NCBI GenBank assembly: GCA_017553815.1 | Contig: JAFZJT010000312.1 | Location: forward strand, 1-12,127 | Direction of reading: 5' to 3' | Length of the DNA stretch: 12,127 nt | DNA from: Clostridia bacterium | GTDB lineage: Bacteria > Bacillota_A > Clostridia > Christensenellales > CAG-138 | In this document: piece by piece, positions 1 to 5,582 of the stretch | Layout of the letters: every line of letters starts with the position of its first letter | How positions within the stretch are numbered: the first letter of the stretch is position 1 | Made by a program: the position numbers and the translations under genes | Notes under the pieces: generated by a model | Seen by the model: only the letters and a program-made list of their open reading frames with translations | Databases searched by the model: none | Told to the model about the DNA's origin: nothing

Positions 1-1166
1 CGATCTTTGCCGATGAAAACGGCGCAATCACGGCGCTGCAGGATGCGGGGGTCCCGATTCTCATGCAGGCGTACCCGGACGAGATCGGTAAAATGGATTT
101 TGCGCACCGCCGCGACGCCTACTGCGGTAAGTTCTCCGTGACCGACGTGTTCACCCAGTATGGCGTGCCGTTCACGGTATTGAAACCCCATGTCGTGCAT
201 CCGCTTTCCCCGAAATTCCGGGAGAACCTGCGGGACTTTGCGGCCGTCTGCCGTGTGGTCAACGGCATGAAGCGTTTCAACCTCGGCTGCATCGGCGCGC
301 GCACGACGGCGTTTAAGACCGTACGCTTTGACGAGATCGCCTTGCAGAAGCACGGCATCAACGTGGAGAGTTTCGACTTGTCCGAAGTGTTTGATAAGAT
401 CGCCGCAAAGAAGGACGACGATCCGGCGGTGCTTGCCAAGATTGAGCACCTGAAGGATTACACCGACTTTTCTCAGGTTCCGGAGAAAAACATGCGGAAC
501 CTCGGCAAACTTGCGGTTGTGATCGACGAATACATCGAGACCTATCATCTGGATGCGCTGGCGCTGCGTTGCTGGAACGAGATGGAAGCGCACCTTCGCA
601 TCTGCCCTTGCGTGATCCTTTCCGAACTGAACGATCGCGGGATCGTCGCTTCCTGCGAAATCGATATGTGTTCCGCAATCACCATGCGGGCGATGAACCT
701 TGCTACCGAGCGCCCGACTGCGGTGCTCGACTGGAACAACAACTACGGTGATGATGAGAACAAGGTCATCCTGTTCCACTGCGGACCGGTTGCGCAGAGC
801 TTAATGACCTGCAAGGGAACGGTCACGAACCACAAGATGTTCGATAAAACCGATCCGGGCTCCGGCTGGGGCTGTAATGAAGGTCGCATCAAGCCGATGC
901 CGATTACGATCTCCAACTGTCAGACGAAGGACGGCAAAATTGTGATCTACGCCTCCGAGGCAAGGTTTACCGACGATCCGATTGAGGACGGCTACTTCGG
1001 CGTGGCGAGCGTCGCTGAGATTTCCGATCTGCAGAACAAGCTGATCAAGCTCGCCAAAGGCGGGTTCAAGCATCACACTTCGGTCTGCGATGGCCATGTG
1101 AAGGACGTTTTGAAGGAAGCCTTTACCACCTATCTGCATTACGAATGGACGGAGATCGACGCATGA
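1..1166 (+). CDS. L-fucose/L-arabinose isomerase-family protein (5' partial)
   Basis: The reading frame is open from the first base (first whole codon at 3) to the TGA at 1164-1166, so the start lies upstream and the visible 387 residues are the middle and C-terminal part. The family (FucI-like, COG2407 type) interconverts an aldose and its ketose in the cytoplasm using a divalent metal, usually Mn. Numbering from the first visible Met (base 63), likely metal/catalytic residues are Glu173 in CWNEME, Asp201 in CEIDMCSAI and His239 in LFHCGP. They match in order the Glu-Asp-His set of E. coli FucI. This is inference from motif spacing. The C-terminal beta-rich part (DPGSGWGCNEGRIKP, then KIVIYASEARF) fits the fucose-isomerase C-terminal domain. 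The stop overlaps the kinase start as ATGA, so the two are translationally coupled. I am sure of the family, but the substrate could be L-fucose, D-arabinose, L-arabinose or another aldose. The internal Met at 63 is not a credible start because homology-like sequence continues upstream of it. Confidence 0.85.
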   Translation, partial: IFADENGAITALQDAGVPILMQAYPDEIGKMDFAHRRDAYCGKFSVTDVFTQYGVPFTVLKPHVVHPLSPKFRENLRDFAAVCRVVNGMKRFNLGCIGARTTAFKTVRFDEIALQKHGINVESFDLSEVFDKIAAKKDDDPAVLAKIEHLKDYTDFSQVPEKNMRNLGKLAVVIDEYIETYHLDALALRCWNEMEAHLRICPCVILSELNDRGIVASCEIDMCSAITMRAMNLATERPTAVLDWNNNYGDDENKVILFHCGPVAQSLMTCKGTVTNHKMFDKTDPGSGWGCNEGRIKPMPITISNCQTKDGKIVIYASEARFTDDPIEDGYFGVASVAEISDLQNKLIKLAKGGFKHHTSVCDGHVKDVLKEAFTTYLHYEWTEIDA

Positions 1167-2620
1167 ACATTGCGGGATTGGACGTCGGCACGACCGGCTG
1201 TAAGCTGACCGTGTTCGATGAAATCGGAAACATGCTCGGCAAAGCGTATCGGGATTACCCCGTGCGCCGTGCCGTCGGCGGACATGAGATCGACGCGGAA
1301 GCCATCCTGGACAGTGTGTACGCGGTGATTGCCGAGATGGCGGGAAAGTACGAGATGGCGGGCATCGGCGTCACAAGCTTCGGCGAGACATTTGTTCTGA
1401 CCGACGAAGCGGGAACGCCGCTGTATCCCGCGATGCTCTATACCGATCCGCGAGGCAAAGAGGCGTGCGCGGAACTGACCGAAAAGCTCGGCGCAGAACG
1501 AATCACGGAGATTACGGGCCTTGCTCCGCATGAAACGTATTCGATTTCCAAGGTGATGTGGCTCAAGCGCCATCTGCCGGAGATTTATTCCGCAGCGAAG
1601 CGGATTCTGCTGATCGAAGATTTTGTTGTATGGCATCTCAGCCATCGGGCGCAGATTGATTATTCGCTGGCGGCCCGCACCATGGCTTTCGATATCCATA
1701 CACTGTGCTGGAGCAAGGAGATCTTCGAGGCGGCGGGCATTGACGTCACGTTGATGAGCGAGCCGGTACCGACTGGCACGTGCGCCGGGACGGTCACGCC
1801 GGACGCTGCCCGGCGGACGGGACTGAATCCGGACTGCAGGATCGTTTCCGTTTCCCACGATCAGGTCTCCGCAGCGATCGGCGCGGGCGTGTTTGACGGC
1901 TCGGTCGCCGTAGACGGCGCGGGGACGGTGCAGTGCCTGACGCCGGTGTATGATCGGATTCCCGATATCCGGACGATGGCGAAACATTTCTTTTCCGTCG
2001 TTCCGTATGTGATTCCGGGCAAGTATGTCGCGTATGCGTTTTCTTACACAGGCGGCGCGCTGATACAATGGGCGATGGAGACGTTCGGTAAGGACATGAC
2101 CAACGCGGACATGGAACGCGCTTACGGGAAAGATGAGCCGACAGGCATCCTTGTGCTGCCGCACTTTGCGGGTGCTGCGACGCCGTATATGGACTCCGGC
2201 TCCAAAGGTGCGATCCTCGGGCTTACAACGGCTGTAACCGCTGCGGACCTCTACCGTGCCTGCATGGAGGGTGTCGCGTATGAGATGCGGCTGAACTATG
2301 AAGCGCTTGCGGAATCGGGCATTCATTTCACCAAACTGAACGCCACGGGCGGCGGCGCCGGGAGCAGGGTTTGGATGCAGATGAAGGCTGACGTGCTGAA
2401 TCTGCCGATCACGGCGCTGAAGACTGCAGATGCGGGAACGGTTGGTTCGGCGATGCTGACCGGTGTTGCGACGGGGGTGTTCGACAATCTCGAAGCTGCT
2501 GCAAACGTGATGGTGCAGGAAGCCGAAACCTATCTGCCGAGACCGGCGATGCACGCGAAGTACAGTCAGTTGTTTGAACGGTATCGGGGCGTTTACAAAG
2601 CCGTGCGCCCATTGGTATAA
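1163..2620 (+). CDS. FGGY-family carbohydrate kinase (xylulokinase-like)
   Basis: This is a 485-residue cytoplasmic sugar kinase, the usual length for the FGGY family. It would use ATP to phosphorylate the ketose made by the upstream isomerase. The N-terminal actin-like domain opens with the phosphate-binding loop LDVGTTGCK (residues 6-14). The likely catalytic base is Asp233 in VSHDQVSAAIGAG. The C-terminal nucleotide-binding domain carries ATGGGAGSRVWMQ (394-406), and DAGTVGSAMLTGVA (423-436) is the usual A-x-G-A-A-like helix. The ATG at 1163 is preferred over the in-frame ATG at 1145: it places the phosphate loop a few residues from the N-terminus, has GGAG at 1151-1154 eight bases upstream, and overlaps the previous stop as ATGA. 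The aldolase gene follows after 12 bases. The closest described activity is xylulokinase, but FGGY specificity (xylulose, fuculose, ribulose and others) cannot be settled by eye. Confidence 0.9.
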   Translation: MNIAGLDVGTTGCKLTVFDEIGNMLGKAYRDYPVRRAVGGHEIDAEAILDSVYAVIAEMAGKYEMAGIGVTSFGETFVLTDEAGTPLYPAMLYTDPRGKEACAELTEKLGAERITEITGLAPHETYSISKVMWLKRHLPEIYSAAKRILLIEDFVVWHLSHRAQIDYSLAARTMAFDIHTLCWSKEIFEAAGIDVTLMSEPVPTGTCAGTVTPDAARRTGLNPDCRIVSVSHDQVSAAIGAGVFDGSVAVDGAGTVQCLTPVYDRIPDIRTMAKHFFSVVPYVIPGKYVAYAFSYTGGALIQWAMETFGKDMTNADMERAYGKDEPTGILVLPHFAGAATPYMDSGSKGAILGLTTAVTAADLYRACMEGVAYEMRLNYEALAESGIHFTKLNATGGGAGSRVWMQMKADVLNLPITALKTADAGTVGSAMLTGVATGVFDNLEAAANVMVQEAETYLPRPAMHAKYSQLFERYRGVYKAVRPLV

Positions 2621-2632
2621 GGAGAAAAAGAT

Positions 2633-3469
2633 ATGTTAGTCAACCTTGTGGACATTTTGCAGCTTGCCCAGGAATCAAACGGCGCGGTCGGCGCGTTCAA
2701 TACGCCGAACCTCGAATGTCTGAACGCAGTGCTGGACGCTGCCGAACGACTGAACGTGCCGGTGATTCTCTCGCACGCCGAGCTGCATGAGCCGGTCTCG
2801 CCGCTTGAAAAGATCGGTCCGGTCATGGTGGACGCAGCCAAGCGTGCCAAGGTGCCGGTATGTGTGCATCTTGACCACTGCGAAACGCTGTCCTATATGC
2901 AGAAGGCGCTTGACCTCGGTTTCACCGGCGTGATGTATGACGGAAGCGCACTGCCGTATGCGGAGAATCTCGCCAACACAAAAAAGGCTGTCGCCATGGT
3001 AAAGGGCTATTCGTGCGGCGTGGAAGCGGAACTTGGAGCGCTTGCCTCACGCGAGGGCGGCGAAAGCACAGGCGCCGGTCCGGTCTATACCGATCCCGAT
3101 GAGGCGGTCGCGTTTTGCCGCGAGACGGGCATTGACGCGCTTGCGCCGTCCTTCGGCACTGCACACGGCATCTATAAAGCGAAGCCGGTGCTCGATCTCG
3201 AGCGGGTTAAAATCATTTCCGAGCGCACCGGGCTGCCGCTTGTGATGCACGGCGGCAGCGGCGTCAGTCCCGAGGACTACCGCAGGGGGATTCGCAATGG
3301 ACTGCGCAAGATCAACTATTACAGCTACATGGCAAAGGCAGGCACGACGGCAGTACGGGAATTGCTCGACAGAGAGGACGTCACGTTCTTCCACGATCTT
3401 GCGCTTGCCGCAGAAAAAGCCATGTCACTCGATGCGGAAAAAGCCATGCGCGTGTTCGCAGGGCTGTAA
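2633..3469 (+). CDS. Class II ketose-phosphate aldolase (Fba/GatY family)
   Basis: This 278-residue zinc-dependent aldolase has the length of the GatY/KbaY/short Fba group. Such enzymes reversibly split a ketose phosphate or bisphosphate into dihydroxyacetone phosphate and an aldehyde. Visible landmarks are AFNTPN (21-26), the zinc/catalytic pair in VHLDHC (Asp81, His82), VEAELG (130-135, a conserved Glu), the zinc ligand His178 in GTAHGIYK, and zinc ligand His206 in MHGGSGVS. The phosphate-binding strand that usually reads K-(V/I)-N-V-(D/N)-T is here KINYYSYM (227-234), so two aromatic residues enter and Ser takes the Thr position. The start has AAGGAG at 2619-2624, eight bases upstream, overlapping the kinase stop region. 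Placement after an isomerase and kinase implies cleavage of that pathway's phosphorylated ketose rather than housekeeping fructose-1,6-bisphosphate aldolase. That is inference. The substrate is unknown. Confidence 0.88.
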   Translation: MLVNLVDILQLAQESNGAVGAFNTPNLECLNAVLDAAERLNVPVILSHAELHEPVSPLEKIGPVMVDAAKRAKVPVCVHLDHCETLSYMQKALDLGFTGVMYDGSALPYAENLANTKKAVAMVKGYSCGVEAELGALASREGGESTGAGPVYTDPDEAVAFCRETGIDALAPSFGTAHGIYKAKPVLDLERVKIISERTGLPLVMHGGSGVSPEDYRRGIRNGLRKINYYSYMAKAGTTAVRELLDREDVTFFHDLALAAEKAMSLDAEKAMRVFAGL

Positions 3470-3520
3470 CAAAACGGAACATACAAAATCAAACAATGAT
3501 ATAAAACGGAGGTATTTTTT

Positions 3521-4552
3521 ATGAGCAAATTCCAATTCACGGTAGGTCCCTGGAACGTCCACACCGGCGCAGACAGCTACGGTCCCGAAACGCGCAGCGC
3601 AATCGATCTGGAAACAAAATTCCACAAATTCGCGGAGCTCGGCTTTTCCGCCGTGCAGTTCCATGACGACGACGTCGTTCCGAACATGAACCGTCTCTCC
3701 GAGGACGAGATCAAGGCAGAGGCACGCAAGGTCAAGGCAATGCTGGACAAATACGGACTCAAGGCCGAGTTCGTTGCCCCGCGTCTTTGGATGGATCCGC
3801 ACACAACCGACGGCGGTTTCACGAGCAACTATGAGGAAGACCGCAGCTTTGCCATGTGGCGCGCGTACCGTTCGATCGACATTGCGCGGGAGCTCGGCTG
3901 CGATCTGATCGTGCTGTGGCTCGCCCGCGAGGGCACGCTTTGCGCCGAATCCAAGAGCGCAGTGACCGCGACCAAGCGTCTTGTCGAAGCGATCAACAAC
4001 ATGCTTCGCTATGACGATACGATTCGCGTCTGCATTGAGCCGAAGCCCAACGAGCCGATCGACCGTTCGTTTGCGGGCACCGTCGGTCATGTCATGGGTA
4101 TTTCCGCTGCGACGATCGACCCGAAGCGCGTCGGTGCAAACCTCGAGAGTGCGCACGCAATCTTAGCGGGACTTGATCCGGCAAACGAGATCGGCTTTGC
4201 GCTCGCATTTGACAAACTGTTCACCGTGCATCTGAACGATCAAAACGGCATTCGTTACGATCAGGACAAGAGCTTCGGCGTCGAGAATCTGCGTCAGGCG
4301 TTCAATCAGGTCAAGATTCTCGTCGAAAACCGTTATTGGGAAAAGGGATACGTCGGCCTCGACGTCAAGGCGATGCGGACGACCTCGGACGAGGACAGCT
4401 ATGAGCATTTGAAAAACAGCCTGGAAATCTTCCGGGCGCTTGAAGAAAAGGTCGATCGCTACGATTACGACTATGCGAACAAGCTGATCGCGGAAAAGAA
4501 ATTTGAACAACTCGAAGGGTACGTGATGCGTCTTCTGATGGGCATTGCGTAA
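3521..4552 (+). CDS. Xylose isomerase-like TIM-barrel sugar isomerase
   Basis: This 343-residue protein resembles the short (Streptomyces-type, about 387 aa) xylose isomerases along its whole length but is shorter at the C-terminus. Matches include QFTVGPWNV (N-terminus, Trp11), FHDDDVVP (catalytic-type His48 with Asp51), LWLAREG (Trp133), IEPKPNEP (Glu173, Lys175), ANLESAH (Glu209, His212), GIRYDQD (Asp247, Asp249) and GLDVKAMRT (Asp281). Compared from memory with the Streptomyces enzyme, the Asp that normally follows the LFHI strand is His237 (LFTVHLND), and the substrate-pocket Phe of TNLFTHP is Trp90. It is therefore a probable metal-dependent aldose/ketose isomerase with altered specificity; calling it XylA would go too far. 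The start has a perfect GGAGG at 3508-3512 with an eight-base AT-rich spacer. A 51-base A-rich gap with no clear terminator separates it from the aldolase, so it is probably co-transcribed. Confidence 0.82.
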   Translation: MSKFQFTVGPWNVHTGADSYGPETRSAIDLETKFHKFAELGFSAVQFHDDDVVPNMNRLSEDEIKAEARKVKAMLDKYGLKAEFVAPRLWMDPHTTDGGFTSNYEEDRSFAMWRAYRSIDIARELGCDLIVLWLAREGTLCAESKSAVTATKRLVEAINNMLRYDDTIRVCIEPKPNEPIDRSFAGTVGHVMGISAATIDPKRVGANLESAHAILAGLDPANEIGFALAFDKLFTVHLNDQNGIRYDQDKSFGVENLRQAFNQVKILVENRYWEKGYVGLDVKAMRTTSDEDSYEHLKNSLEIFRALEEKVDRYDYDYANKLIAEKKFEQLEGYVMRLLMGIA

Positions 4553-4569
4553 ACGAAACGGAAAAGACG

Positions 4570-4594
4570 CCGTGGGAGCATTTTGTTCCCACGG
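4570..4594 (+). terminator. Intercistronic hairpin, weak or partial terminator
   Basis: An eight-base perfect stem, CCGTGGGA (4570-4577) with TCCCACGG (4587-4594), closes a nine-base loop in the 55-base gap between the xylose-isomerase-like gene and the aldo/keto reductase. It is followed by TATTTG, not a run of T, so it is at best an inefficient intrinsic terminator. It could instead be an mRNA-stabilising or processing structure that sets different expression for the four upstream genes and the two downstream ones. The stem ends 13 bases before the reductase start codon. The stem is seen directly; its role is inferred. Confidence 0.5.
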
Positions 4595-4607
4595 TATTTG
4601 AAAACAG

Positions 4608-5582
4608 ATGATGCAATACGGAACGATAGAGGGCGTGAATAAGCCGGTTTCCCGTATCTTTTTCGGAACGGCTTTTCCGCTGGCCCTGATGGGCGGCGAC
4701 GGAAGCGAGCTTTTTACGGCAGCGCTGGACGCGGGGATCAACGCTTTCGATACCGCGCGCAGCTATGGCAACGCGGAGCGTTCGCTCGGAAATTGGCTTG
4801 AAACAAGCGGCAGACGCGATGAGGTCGTGCTGCTCAGCAAGTGCGGACATCCGGACGCACTTGGGAAAAAGCGTATCAACGAGCGTGAAATGCGGGCGGA
4901 TTTGCAAAAATCCTTATCCGAACTGCATACAGATTACATCGACGTGTATCTTTTGCACCGCGACGATCCGGAAACGGAAGTCGGGACCGTTGTGGAGGCG
5001 TTCAACGCCATGCATGCCGAAGGAAAAATCGGCGCGTTCGGCGGTTCGAACTGGACGCATACGCGCATCGAGACCGCGAACGAGTATGCATACCGGCACA
5101 ACCTGATTCCCTTTACGGCGTCGAGCCCGAATTTCGGTCTTGCCGAGCAGATCAATGATCCGTGGGGCGGCGGCTGTGTCACGGTATCGGGCCCCGAAAA
5201 TGAGGCGGCGCGCGCCTGGTACCGGCGTACGCAGATGCCGCTGATCGCTTATTCGTCGCTCGGACGAGGTTTGTTTTCGGGCAAGCTGAAAAGCGAGAAC
5301 GCCGACCGCGCAGAGGAAGTGCTGGATCGATTTGCCAGGAAGGGCTATGCCTGCCCCGAGAATTTTGAACGGCTGCGCCGCGCGGAAATCCTTGCGAACA
5401 AGCACGGCTGCACCGTGCCGCAGATCGCAATGGCGTGGCTGTTCCGCAACAATATGAATGTGTTTGCGGTGGCGACGATGTCGAAACCGGAACGGATCGC
5501 GGTCAATGCGGCAGCGCTTACCCTTGCGCTGACGGCGGAGGAAGCGATATACTTGAATCTGGAAAGGGAGGACCCGGTATGA
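4608..5582 (+). CDS. Aldo/keto reductase
   Basis: This 324-residue NAD(P)H-dependent oxidoreductase has an (alpha/beta)8 barrel and the usual AKR length. The catalytic tetrad is visible as Asp48 and Tyr53 in FDTARSYGN, Lys78 in LLSKCGH, and His117 in YLLHRDDP. Later motifs are FGGSNW (144-149), IAYSSLGRG and the cofactor-binding stretch VATMSKPERI near the C-terminus. It would reduce an aldehyde or ketone, or oxidise a sugar. In this operon a plausible job is removal of the aldehyde released by the upstream aldolase, which is inference. An in-frame TGA at 4599-4601 pins the start to the tandem ATGATG at 4608/4611, yet no Shine-Dalgarno is visible in the preceding 20 bases, where a hairpin sits instead. 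The stop overlaps the glycoside hydrolase start as ATGA, so the two products are made together. Family certain, substrate unknown. Confidence 0.88.
   Translation: MMQYGTIEGVNKPVSRIFFGTAFPLALMGGDGSELFTAALDAGINAFDTARSYGNAERSLGNWLETSGRRDEVVLLSKCGHPDALGKKRINEREMRADLQKSLSELHTDYIDVYLLHRDDPETEVGTVVEAFNAMHAEGKIGAFGGSNWTHTRIETANEYAYRHNLIPFTASSPNFGLAEQINDPWGGGCVTVSGPENEAARAWYRRTQMPLIAYSSLGRGLFSGKLKSENADRAEEVLDRFARKGYACPENFERLRRAEILANKHGCTVPQIAMAWLFRNNMNVFAVATMSKPERIAVNAAALTLALTAEEAIYLNLEREDPV

Noticed and set aside
1145..1162. In-frame upstream ATG adding six residues to the kinase
   Set aside because: It has a poorer ribosome binding site and lacks the ATGA overlap seen for ATG 1163; the extra residues precede the normal FGGY N-terminus.
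1139..2554. A 471-codon open frame on the minus strand, the longest antisense frame in the window
   Set aside because: It lies exactly opposite the FGGY kinase, is rich in Arg and His as expected for antisense of GC-rich coding DNA, and has no recognisable motif.
3470..3520. A-rich gap with TATAAA before the xylose-isomerase-like gene, considered as a promoter
   Set aside because: No -35 element at a suitable distance and no hairpin; more likely a simple intercistronic spacer.
4599..4613. Catabolite-repression (cre) like sequence starting TGAAAACAG
   Set aside because: The second half does not match the cre palindrome; no other intergenic cre match was found by eye.
5435..5578. In-frame ATG extending the GH2 protein by 48 residues
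   Set aside because: The extension is out-of-frame reductase coding sequence; the 5579 start has a strong ribosome binding site and the ATGA overlap.
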